Shown: positions 1 to 5,034, counted from the stretch's first letter. The stretch: 5,034 nt of DNA from Lachnospiraceae bacterium UBA2868 (GCA_002350465.1 DEEW01000140.1:368-5401); one strand, 5' to 3'. Notes: a model not told the origin generated them from the letters alone. Numbers and translations are program-made.

Positions 1-123
1 AGCAAGCGCGGTAAGTAAATACCCGGATCCGTTTGCTGCATCACACCCTACAAGCATTGCTGTACCGCATCCCATAAGGACGAGAACCGCTGTTCCTATA
101 CATTCTGCTACATATTTCTTCAT
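1..123 (-). CDS. MIP-family channel, aquaporin Z-like (N-terminal part; runs off the left edge)
   Basis: Reading leftward from an ATG at 123-121 gives 41 codons without a stop, continuing beyond position 1. The peptide begins MKKYVAECIGTAVLVLMGCG and continues with a T-A-M-L-V-G stretch. The AE-x-IGT motif, the following hydrophobic helix and GCG(T/S)A match the first transmembrane helix of aquaporin Z (AECFGTFWLVFGGCGSAVL in E. coli) better than that of the glycerol facilitator GlpF. MIP channels are inner-membrane proteins of six helices that pass water or small neutral solutes such as glycerol. The two NPA motifs and the selectivity-filter residues that would decide the substrate lie outside the window. 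The start is supported by a GGGAGGT ribosome binding site 8 nt upstream; the nearby ATG at 128-126 hits a stop after two codons. It is transcribed divergently from the hydrogenase operon. Whether the gene is intact cannot be seen. Confidence 0.85.
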   Translation of the reverse strand, partial: MKKYVAECIGTAVLVLMGCGTAMLVGCDAANGSGYLLTALA

Positions 124-130
124 CTCATCT

Positions 131-137
131 ACCTCCC
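131..137 (-). promoter_or_regulatory. Ribosome binding site of the MIP channel gene
   Basis: On the minus strand this reads GGGAGGT, a near-perfect anti-Shine-Dalgarno match placed 8 nt before the ATG at 123-121. It fixes the start codon of this left-edge partial gene. Confidence 0.8.
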
Positions 138-195
138 TTTTCTTGCGAGCCACAACTATTGAAGCTCACGTATATTGAAAATATGTACCTGACTG

Positions 196-204
196 ATTGT
201 ATCA
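196..204 (-). promoter_or_regulatory. Candidate extended -10 promoter for the MIP channel gene
   Basis: On the minus strand the sequence is TGATACAAT, which is TGn followed by TACAAT (5 of 6 to TATAAT). This fits an extended -10 element of the housekeeping sigma factor. No convincing -35 hexamer lies 16-18 bp upstream (about 219-224), as is common for extended -10 promoters. Transcription would start near 189 and give a leader of about 65 nt before the ATG. Prediction by eye only. Confidence 0.45.
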
Positions 205-225
205 CAGAATCCGGCAAAATAGTTG

Positions 226-252
226 AAAAAAACACAACATAATGTATTTTTT
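226..252 (+). promoter_or_regulatory. A/T tracts upstream of the hyd promoter (UP-element-like)
   Basis: A run of seven A (226-232) and a run of six T (247-252) sit directly upstream of the proposed -35 at 255-260, in the zone about -40 to -63 relative to the predicted start. Such phased tracts can bind the RNA polymerase alpha subunit or bend DNA, so they would strengthen the hyd promoter. The placement is visible in the sequence; the function is inferred. Confidence 0.3.
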
Positions 253-254
253 CC

Positions 255-272
255 TTGTTATAAACGTCACAT
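255..272. promoter_or_regulatory. Candidate Rex (redox sensor) operator over the hyd promoter
   Basis: The 18 bp TTGTTATAAACGTCACAT is an imperfect palindrome: TTGTTA, a 6-bp centre, then TCACAT (ATGTGA on the other strand). Rex operators have the form TTGTnA-n6-TnACAA; here 11 of the 12 arm bases fit, the last base being T instead of A. The site coincides with the -35 hexamer and the first part of the spacer, so a bound repressor would block RNA polymerase. Rex is released from DNA by NADH and is known to control hydrogenase and fermentation genes in Clostridia and Thermotogae. No rex gene lies in the window, so assignment rests on motif and context. Confidence 0.45.
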
Positions 273-282
273 TTGGTATAAT
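255..282 (+). promoter_or_regulatory. Promoter of the hydCBA operon
   Basis: A perfect -10 hexamer TATAAT lies at 277-282, preceded by TG at 274-275, forming the full extended -10 TGGTATAAT. A -35 of TTGTTA (4 of 6 to TTGACA) lies at 255-260 with a 16-bp spacer. Transcription should begin near 289, leaving a leader of about 44 nt before the hydC ATG at 333. This is the best promoter in the window and fits high expression of a fermentative hydrogenase. Confidence 0.75.
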
Positions 283-322
283 AAATATATTATGGTCTAT
301 TGAGGATCAAAACAATTTCAAC

Positions 323-330
323 AGGAGGGG
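323..330 (+). promoter_or_regulatory. Ribosome binding site that sets the hydC start
   Basis: AGGAGGGG lies just before ATG 333. It favours ATG 333 over the in-frame TTG at 300, which has no Shine-Dalgarno sequence and lies only about 11 nt from the predicted transcription start. The spacing from AGGAGG to the ATG is short (4 nt) but workable. Confidence 0.8.
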
Positions 331-332
331 TT

Positions 333-812
333 ATGCTCGATCAATCATTTTACGACAAAGCGGATGAGATAATATCCGCCCACGGAAAAGGGAAGGAATC
401 GCTTATACCGATAATGCAGGATATTCAGTCGGTATATCGTTATATTCCGCCGGAACTGTTGTCCTATGTTGCGAAGAATATAGGCATTACCGAGGCGAAG
501 GCATATTCGGTTGCCACCTTTTATGAGAACTTTTCCTTCGATCAGAAGGGTAAGTATGTAATAAAAGTATGTGACGGTACAGCGTGTCATGTCAGAAAGG
601 GTACGGAGATCCTTGCGAGACTGTACAAGGAGCTTGGCCTGTCCGACAGCAAGCGTACAACCGATGATATGATGTTTACGGTTGAGACGGTATCATGCCT
701 CGGTGCCTGCGGATTAGCCCCGGTCATGACAATAAATGATACCGTACACCCCGCAATGACTCCCGACAAGGTAACGGAAGCTATCAGTAAGATCAGGGAG
801 GGGGAGAAATGA
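333..812 (+). CDS. hydC: NADH-dependent [FeFe]-hydrogenase, subunit HydC (NuoE-like [2Fe-2S] protein)
   Basis: This 159-residue protein is the small electron-transfer subunit of a soluble trimeric [FeFe] hydrogenase and is homologous to NuoE (the 24-kDa subunit) of complex I. It should carry one [2Fe-2S] cluster in a thioredoxin-like fold and pair with HydB in the cytoplasm. The four ligands follow the family pattern C-x4-C and C-x3-C: C80, C85, C122 and C126 (VCDGTACH and SCLGACG). The helical N-terminal part contains the typical stretch SVATFYENF at about residues 59-67. The length is normal for NuoE/HydC. I chose ATG 333 rather than TTG 300 because of the ribosome binding site directly before it and because the family start lies here. 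It is the first gene of hydC-hydB-hydA, the same order as in Thermotoga maritima, and its stop codon overlaps the hydB start (ATGA), suggesting coupled translation. Confidence 0.93.
   Translation: MLDQSFYDKADEIISAHGKGKESLIPIMQDIQSVYRYIPPELLSYVAKNIGITEAKAYSVATFYENFSFDQKGKYVIKVCDGTACHVRKGTEILARLYKELGLSDSKRTTDDMMFTVETVSCLGACGLAPVMTINDTVHPAMTPDKVTEAISKIREGEK
796..805 (+). promoter_or_regulatory. Ribosome binding site of hydB inside the hydC 3' end
   Basis: GGGAGGGGGA lies within the last codons of hydC, 3-7 nt before the hydB ATG at 809. It encodes the C-terminal Arg-Glu-Gly-Glu of HydC and also serves as the Shine-Dalgarno sequence, supporting independent as well as coupled initiation of hydB. 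Confidence 0.7.
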
Positions 813-2686
813 GAAGACTATCCACAAGAGAAGATCTTGACACTGCCCGCAAACAGTGTGAGGACAGAATAGCCGGACAGAAGATCAGAATACTTATATG
901 TGCCGGAACAGGATGTCTTGCAGGCGGATCAGGCAGGATATACGAGAAGATGTGCGAATTGTGCAAGACTGCTCCTGATGCTGAGATAGTGTTCGGAGAA
1001 GAAGTGGCACATTCGGATACGGATGTTGAGAAAAGCGGATGCCACGGATTCTGCGAAATGGGCCCACTTGTCCGCATCGAGCCCTATAACTTCCTGTATA
1101 TCAAGGTTAAACCTGAGGATTGTGAAGAAATCTACAATACGACAGTCTTGGGCGGCAAGCCGGTGGAAAGGCTGCTGTATTCAATGAACGGAGTTACCTA
1201 TCCCGCACAGGAAGATATTCCGTTTTATGCGAAGCAGATGCGACTAGTCCTTAAGAACTGCGGTCATATCGGAGCTGAGCATATCGAGGAAGCTCTGGCC
1301 TTTGACGGATACAAGGCACTTGAAAAAGCGTTGTTTTCCATGACCCCCGAAGAGGTCATCGAGGTTATATATGATTCGAACTTAAGAGGCCGGGGAGGCG
1401 GCGGTTTCCAGACCGGATACAAATGGAAACAGGTTGCCCGCCAGAGTGAAAAGATCCGGTATGTGGTATGTAACGGAGACGAAGGCGATCCCGGTGCGTT
1501 CATGGATCGAAGTGTTATGGAAGGCGATCCGCACAAGATGATAGAGGGTATGCTAATCGCAGCATACGCGGTAGGAGCACAGGAGGGATATATATATGTC
1601 CGTGCGGAATATCCTCTTGCGGTATCCAGACTTAAAATAGCAATAGCACAGGCTGAAGAAGCCGGGCTTATCGGAGACAACATACTCGGAACCGGATTTT
1701 CATTCAAGCTTCATATTAACAAGGGAGCGGGAGCCTTTGTCTGCGGAGAGGGAAGTGCACTTACGGCATCCATTGAGGGTGAGCGGGGAATGCCCAGAAC
1801 CAAGCCTCCGCGTACTGTTGAACAGGGTTTGTTCGGCAAACCTACCGTTCTTAACAATGTTGAAACATATGCCAATGTTCCGATGATCATCCTTAACGGC
1901 TCAGACGGGTATCACTCAATAGGCACCGAGAAGAGCCCCGGAACCAAAGCATTTGCGGTAACCGGCAGTATTAACAACACCGGTCTTATCGAGGTTCCCA
2001 TGGGAACGACCCTTCGTGAGATCATATATGATATCGGAGGGGGCATAAAGGGCGGCAAGCAGTTCAAAGCCGTTCAGATAGGCGGCCCGTCCGGAGGATG
2101 TCTCATATCATCGGATCTTGATGTGGCTCTTGATTTTGACTCATTGAAGGAAAAGGGCGCCATGATAGGTTCGGGCGGCCTGGTTGTTATGGATGAAGAT
2201 ACATGCATGGTGGAGGTTGCCAGATTCTTCATGAATTTCACACAGAACGAAAGCTGCGGAAAATGCGTACCGTGCCGTGAAGGTACTATGCGAATGCTTG
2301 AGATTCTTGAGGATATCGTAAACGGCAGAGGAACCATGGAACAGCTTGACCTTCTGGAAGAGCTGGGAAATGCCATAACCGATACCGCACTGTGCGGACT
2401 GGGAAAATCCGCAGCTCTGCCAGTGCTCTCAACCCTTCGCGTATTCCGCGACGAATATGAGGAACACGTCCGCGACAGGAAGTGCAGAACCGGTACGTGT
2501 AAAGCACTCTTAAGCTATACCATTGATCCGGATAAATGTAAGGGCTGCAGCAAATGTGCGAGAAATTGTCCTGTAGGAGCGATAACGGGAGAGATCAAAT
2601 CACCCTACAAGATAGATCAGAGTAAATGTATAAAGTGCGGTGCCTGCATGGAGAACTGCCCGTTTGGCGCCATATCGCGCTCCTGA
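809..2686 (+). CDS. hydB: NADH-dependent [FeFe]-hydrogenase, subunit HydB (NuoF-like flavoprotein, FMN/NAD site)
   Basis: This 625-residue flavoprotein takes electrons from NADH, or gives them to NAD+, and is the presumed site of flavin-based electron bifurcation. Domains in order: an N-terminal thioredoxin-like [2Fe-2S] domain (C31, C36, C78, C82); a NuoF core with the NAD/FMN glycine-rich motif NLRGRGGGGFQTGYKW (191-206), NGDEGDPGAF (222-231) and GAGAFVCGEGSAL (306-318); an SLBB region (about 392-430); an N3-type [4Fe-4S] site CGKCVPCREGT (C483, C486, C489) with C529 as the fourth ligand; and a C-terminal 2x[4Fe-4S] ferredoxin domain (C577, C580, C583, C587; C607, C610, C613, C617). This architecture separates HydB from plain complex I NuoF, which lacks both end domains. 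The length matches HydB of T. maritima (about 626). H553, C559 and C564 may bind zinc as in that enzyme. The reading frame is intact and overlaps hydC by 4 bp. Confidence 0.95.
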   Translation: MRRLSTREDLDTARKQCEDRIAGQKIRILICAGTGCLAGGSGRIYEKMCELCKTAPDAEIVFGEEVAHSDTDVEKSGCHGFCEMGPLVRIEPYNFLYIKVKPEDCEEIYNTTVLGGKPVERLLYSMNGVTYPAQEDIPFYAKQMRLVLKNCGHIGAEHIEEALAFDGYKALEKALFSMTPEEVIEVIYDSNLRGRGGGGFQTGYKWKQVARQSEKIRYVVCNGDEGDPGAFMDRSVMEGDPHKMIEGMLIAAYAVGAQEGYIYVRAEYPLAVSRLKIAIAQAEEAGLIGDNILGTGFSFKLHINKGAGAFVCGEGSALTASIEGERGMPRTKPPRTVEQGLFGKPTVLNNVETYANVPMIILNGSDGYHSIGTEKSPGTKAFAVTGSINNTGLIEVPMGTTLREIIYDIGGGIKGGKQFKAVQIGGPSGGCLISSDLDVALDFDSLKEKGAMIGSGGLVVMDEDTCMVEVARFFMNFTQNESCGKCVPCREGTMRMLEILEDIVNGRGTMEQLDLLEELGNAITDTALCGLGKSAALPVLSTLRVFRDEYEEHVRDRKCRTGTCKALLSYTIDPDKCKGCSKCARNCPVGAITGEIKSPYKIDQSKCIKCGACMENCPFGAISRS

Positions 2687-2713
2687 TCGATAGTTCATAA
2701 CAAAGAGATCCAC

Positions 2714-2720
2714 GGGAGGA
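2714..2720 (+). promoter_or_regulatory. Ribosome binding site that sets the hydA start
   Basis: GGGAGGA ends 6 nt before ATG 2727, ideal spacing. The in-frame TTG at 2724 would be only 3 nt away, and the ATG at 2736 would be 15 nt away, so 2727 is the most likely start. Confidence 0.75.
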
Positions 2721-2726
2721 CATTTG

Positions 2727-4418
2727 ATGGATTATATGACAATTGACGGCATCAAGGTGCCGCTTGAAGGAGAGAAAAACATACTCTCACTTATAAGGAA
2801 AGCCGGGATAGATATTCCCACATTCTGCTATCACTCGGATCTGTCCATATACGGAGCGTGCAGGATGTGTATGGTTGAAGACGACCGGGGCAAAATGTTT
2901 GCTTCCTGTTCGGAACAGCCTCGTGCCGGCATGGTAATACACACCAATACGAAGAAACTCCAGCAGTACAGAAAGCTTATTATAGAGCTGCTCTTGTCAA
3001 CGCACTGCAGGGACTGTACGACCTGTACCAAGAACGGAATGTGCGAACTCCAGAGTCTTGCATACCGGGTAGGTGTCCATTCCGTAAGATTCGAGAACAA
3101 GAAAGAGGAGCTCCCCATAGATATGAGTTCCAACTGCATAGTAAGGGATCCCAACAAATGTATCCTCTGCGGTGACTGTGTCAGAACCTGCTCGGAAAAT
3201 CAGGGGATCGGGGCAATTGATTTTGCCCACAGGGGATCTAAGATGCAGATTATGCCCGCATTCGGAAAAAACATCTGCGATACGGACTGCGTTGGCTGCG
3301 GACAATGTGCTGTTGTATGTCCCACAGCCGCAATATCCATAAGAACAAATGTTACGGAAGTGTGGGATGCCATCGAGGATCCGAATAAGAGAGTTGTGGC
3401 TCAGATAGCGCCGGCGGTAAGGGTTGCGGTGGGCGACAAGTTCAATCTTCCCAAAGGTGAGAATTCCATGGGTAAGCTTGTTAAAGCTCTTCGCATAATG
3501 GGATTTGACGAAGTTTACGATACAAACTTCGGAGCTGACCTTACGGTTATGGAAGAGGCGAAGGAGTTTGCCGATAGGCTCAAATCCGGGGAAAAGCTTC
3601 CGCTGTTTACGTCGTGTTGTCCCGGATGGGTTAAGTTCTGCGAAAACAAGTATCCGGAATTTGCAGAAAATGTCAGCACATGCCGTTCGCCCATGAGCAT
3701 GTTCTCTCCGGTGATAAAGGAATACTTTGCGGCAAAAGATGCCAAAGAGGGCAAGCAGACATATATTGTGGCTATCATGCCCTGCACAGCCAAGAAGGAT
3801 GAGATACTGCGACCCGATAATCACACTAACGGGCGTCAGGATACGGATATAGTCATAACAACACAGGAGATCATTCGTATGATCAAGCAGGTCGGGATCA
3901 AGTTTGAGTCCCTTGAGAGCGAAGCCTGCGATACACCGTTCTCAATGGCATCGGGCGGAGCCTCTATCTTCGGTATTACCGGTGGTGTTACGGAGGCAGT
4001 GCTTCGTCATTTGTCGGAAGATAAGGATCATGCAACTCTTGAGAGTATCAAGTATTCCGGAATTCGCGGCAAGGAGGGATTCAAGGAAGCAACCGTTTCC
4101 ATGGGCGATAGACAGATAAGGATAGCAGTAGTTCACGGACTCAAAAATGCATCCGACCTTCTGGAGAATATTAAAGCCGGTAAGGCGGAATATGATTTTG
4201 TGGAAGTTATGGCATGCAGGCGGGGATGCATTCTCGGCGGCGGCCAGCCGGTTCCTATGGGACCTACCACGAGGACAGCCAGAATGAACGGAATATATCA
4301 GGTGGATCAACTCTCAAGCATCAGATACACCGATGAAAATCCTTTCCTTGAGCGTGTATGGGAAGATGTTATCAAGGGAAGGGAGCATGAGCTGCTGCAC
4401 AGGGCAAAGACTGTGTGA
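2727..4418 (+). CDS. hydA: [FeFe] hydrogenase catalytic subunit HydA (H-cluster)
   Basis: This 563-residue protein reversibly reduces protons to H2 in the cytoplasm. Domains in order: a plant-type [2Fe-2S] ferredoxin (C34, C45, C48, C61); a His-ligated [4Fe-4S] site (H93, C97, C100, C106); a 2x[4Fe-4S] ferredoxin domain (C145, C148, C151, C198; C188, C191, C194, C155); then the H-domain with all three signatures: TSCCPGW (295-301), MPCTAKKDE (351-359) and EVMACRRGCILGGGQP (493-508). H-cluster ligands should be C298, C353, C497 and C501. Proton-path residues of Clostridium pasteurianum CpI also appear conserved: C297, E277, E280 and S317 (equivalent to C299, E279, E282 and S319), plus M351 and M495 around the active site. 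The size is close to CpI (574); the extra C-terminal [2Fe-2S] domain of T. maritima HydA is absent. Its position after hydC and hydB makes it the catalytic part of a bifurcating or NADH-dependent trimer rather than a stand-alone ferredoxin hydrogenase. Confidence 0.96.
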   Translation: MDYMTIDGIKVPLEGEKNILSLIRKAGIDIPTFCYHSDLSIYGACRMCMVEDDRGKMFASCSEQPRAGMVIHTNTKKLQQYRKLIIELLLSTHCRDCTTCTKNGMCELQSLAYRVGVHSVRFENKKEELPIDMSSNCIVRDPNKCILCGDCVRTCSENQGIGAIDFAHRGSKMQIMPAFGKNICDTDCVGCGQCAVVCPTAAISIRTNVTEVWDAIEDPNKRVVAQIAPAVRVAVGDKFNLPKGENSMGKLVKALRIMGFDEVYDTNFGADLTVMEEAKEFADRLKSGEKLPLFTSCCPGWVKFCENKYPEFAENVSTCRSPMSMFSPVIKEYFAAKDAKEGKQTYIVAIMPCTAKKDEILRPDNHTNGRQDTDIVITTQEIIRMIKQVGIKFESLESEACDTPFSMASGGASIFGITGGVTEAVLRHLSEDKDHATLESIKYSGIRGKEGFKEATVSMGDRQIRIAVVHGLKNASDLLENIKAGKAEYDFVEVMACRRGCILGGGQPVPMGPTTRTARMNGIYQVDQLSSIRYTDENPFLERVWEDVIKGREHELLHRAKTV

Positions 4419-4432
4419 CATTTATGTGACAT
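4414..4432 (+). repeat. Direct repeat TGTGACAT x2 with 11-bp phasing
   Basis: TGTGACAT occurs at 4414-4421 and again at 4425-4432, one helical turn apart. The first copy contains the hydA stop codon and the second overlaps the proposed -35 of the next gene. The second copy is also one arm of a short inverted repeat, GTGACATATCAC (4426-4437). Two direct repeats at 11-bp spacing are the usual layout of OmpR/PhoB-type response-regulator sites, so this could be an activator or repressor site for the downstream surface-protein gene. The repeat is seen directly; its role is inferred. Confidence 0.4.
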
Positions 4433-4454
4433 ATCACCTGTTAAAGTATATACG
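4426..4454 (+). promoter_or_regulatory. Candidate promoter of the surface-protein gene
   Basis: GTGACA (5 of 6 to TTGACA) at 4426-4431 is followed after 17 bp by TATACG (4 of 6 to TATAAT) at 4449-4454. The start would be near 4461, with a leader of about 40 nt. An alternative -10, TACTAT at 4465-4470, has a poorer -35 (TTAAAG at 4441). With no clear terminator after hydA, read-through from the hyd operon could also contribute. Confidence 0.45.
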
Positions 4455-4485
4455 GTAAAAGAGTTACTATCAGATAAGTGAGAAG

Positions 4486-4491
4486 AGGAGG
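4486..4491 (+). promoter_or_regulatory. Ribosome binding site of the right-edge gene
   Basis: A perfect AGGAGG lies 10 nt before ATG 4502, within a purine-rich run. It supports a real gene in this frame and against the antisense and overlapping open frames in the same stretch. Confidence 0.8.
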
Positions 4492-4501
4492 AAGAATAAA
4501 A

Positions 4502-5034
4502 ATGAGGAAAACCATTTCACTGATTATGGCGATTGTTTTGTCACTTACGGTATTTGTGACCGACATCGCCGGAATCGCAAGAATCGTCCGAGCGGAAGAT
4601 TACTCGGAGGAAGAGTATACTGAGCCGGCCGGTGATGAAGACCAGTCTGCTTCGGATGACGAAGCCAAACGACTGGAAGAAGAGGAAGAACAAAGAAGGG
4701 CCGAAGAAGAGAGAGCGCGTCAGGAGGCCTATGAAAGAGCAGCACAGGAGGCACAGGATGCGGCAGACCAGGCAGCAGCAGATGCTGCAGCACAGGAAGC
4801 CGCAAGAGCAGCCGCTGAAGCGCAGGCACTTGCCGAGCAGCAGGCAGCAGAGGCAGCAAAAGCTGCCGAAGAGAAGAAGAAGGCTGAGGAAGCTGCGAAA
4901 TACGACCTTACTGCAGATCCGGGCTATGTTGATTTCGGAGATGCACCTGTAGGGATTCAAAGAGATTATATTCCGCTTACCATTATCAATGTGGGAAACA
5001 ATGCGGTGGATCTTATATACACCAAAAGCCACGA
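4502..5034 (+). CDS. Exported coiled-coil protein with ASH/choice-of-anchor-D-like domain (5' part; runs off the right edge)
   Basis: The frame is open from ATG 4502 to the window end: 177 codons plus two bases, with no stop. Residues 1-31 look like a signal peptide: basic MRK, a hydrophobic core (about 5-19), and likely cleavage after V-R-A31. Residues 32-55 are acidic. Residues about 55-133 are almost only Ala, Glu, Gln, Arg and Lys, changing from Glu/Arg-rich to Ala/Gln-rich, and should form a long helix or coiled coil standing off the membrane or wall. From about 138 the sequence (DPGYVDFGDAPVG, then PLTIINVGNNAVDL) has the pattern of ASH/HYDIN-type or choice-of-anchor-D beta-sandwich domains: D-F-G, P-V-G, then T-x-x-N-x-G-N. 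Function is unknown; a cell-surface or extracytoplasmic adhesion or scaffold role is an inference. No enzyme motif is seen, and any C-terminal anchor or repeats are outside the window. Confidence 0.8.
   Translation, partial: MRKTISLIMAIVLSLTVFVTDIAGIARIVRAEDYSEEEYTEPAGDEDQSASDDEAKRLEEEEEQRRAEEERARQEAYERAAQEAQDAADQAAADAAAQEAARAAAEAQALAEQQAAEAAKAAEEKKKAEEAAKYDLTADPGYVDFGDAPVGIQRDYIPLTIINVGNNAVDLIYTKSH

Noticed and set aside
195..211. CRP/FNR-like site around TGTATCACA in the divergent region
   Set aside because: The symmetric part is only TGT-n3-ACA, does not match TTGAT-n4-ATCAA, and overlaps the proposed leftward -10, which explains it better.
300..332. TTG at 300 as the hydC start (170-residue form)
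   Set aside because: It has no ribosome binding site, lies about 11 nt from the predicted transcription start, and the ATG at 333 has AGGAGGGG directly before it and matches the usual NuoE/HydC length.
809..2686. hydC and hydB as subunits of respiratory complex I (nuoE, nuoF)
   Set aside because: HydB has extra N-terminal [2Fe-2S] and C-terminal 2x[4Fe-4S] domains, and the next gene is a hydrogenase with full H-cluster motifs rather than nuoG; no membrane Nuo subunits are present.
2724..2726. TTG at 2724 as the hydA start
   Set aside because: It lies only 3 nt from the Shine-Dalgarno sequence and adds one residue; ATG 2727 has ideal spacing.
2687..2726. Internal promoter or processing hairpin between hydB and hydA
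   Set aside because: The gap is short, shows no paired -35/-10 and no stable hairpin; only the hydA ribosome binding site is evident.
2997..3824. Long antisense open frame (275 codons) inside hydA
   Set aside because: It is a shadow of a strongly conserved coding region; no plausible start signal or recognisable protein.
4419..4500. Intrinsic terminator after hydA
   Set aside because: The only inverted repeat is GTGACATATCAC with 4-bp arms and no following T run; too weak to call, so termination may lie elsewhere or be factor-dependent.
4632..4952. Forward open frame of 106 codons rich in Arg, Lys and Gln
   Set aside because: It is an out-of-frame shadow of the coiled-coil region of the exported protein, with no ribosome binding site.
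4541..5032. Antisense open frame rich in Cys, Leu and Phe
   Set aside because: Its composition is what the reverse complement of Glu/Ala/Gln/Lys codons gives; the forward frame has a ribosome binding site, a signal peptide and a sensible domain order.

Overview
The window looks like a piece of chromosome from an anaerobic, fermentative Firmicute of the class Clostridia, probably Lachnospiraceae or a relative. Three things point that way: a soluble [FeFe]-hydrogenase trimer of clostridial type, strong GGAGG ribosome binding sites before every gene, and frequent use of ATA (Ile) and AGA/AGG (Arg) codons together with short A+T-rich promoters. The family-level placement is an inference from protein similarity as I remember it, not from a search.

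Layout. Positions 1-123 (minus strand) hold the first 41 codons of an MIP-family channel, most like aquaporin Z; the rest lies outside the window. Positions 124-332 are a divergent intergenic region. It has an extended -10 promoter reading left to the channel and a strong extended -10 promoter (TGGTATAAT) reading right to the hydrogenase operon. An 18-bp imperfect palindrome resembling a Rex (NADH/NAD+ sensor) operator overlaps the -35 and spacer of the rightward promoter. Positions 333-4418 hold hydC-hydB-hydA, compactly arranged: hydC and hydB overlap by 4 bp, and hydB and hydA are 37-40 bp apart. All three are intact, with every expected cluster-binding motif. Positions 4419-4501 form a short intergenic region with an 11-bp-phased direct repeat (TGTGACAT twice), a probable promoter and a good ribosome binding site, but no evident intrinsic terminator. 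From 4502 to the window end runs a partial gene for an exported protein: signal peptide, acidic linker, long Ala/Glu/Gln-rich coiled coil, and the start of an ASH/choice-of-anchor-D-like beta-sandwich.

How the genes work together. HydC (NuoE-like, [2Fe-2S]) and HydB (NuoF-like; FMN and NAD(H) site, [2Fe-2S], N3-type [4Fe-4S], 2x[4Fe-4S] ferredoxin domain) form the NADH-oxidising, probably electron-bifurcating module. HydA carries the H-cluster and a relay of Fe-S clusters. Together they would make H2 from NADH plus reduced ferredoxin, or run in reverse, balancing redox during fermentation. A Rex operator would switch this on when NADH is high. The H-cluster maturases HydE, HydF and HydG are not in the window. 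The flanking channel and surface protein have no obvious functional link to the hydrogenase.

I see no RNA gene, mobile element, CRISPR array or clearly novel multi-gene system. The least understood parts are the surface protein at the right edge and the two candidate regulatory sites.
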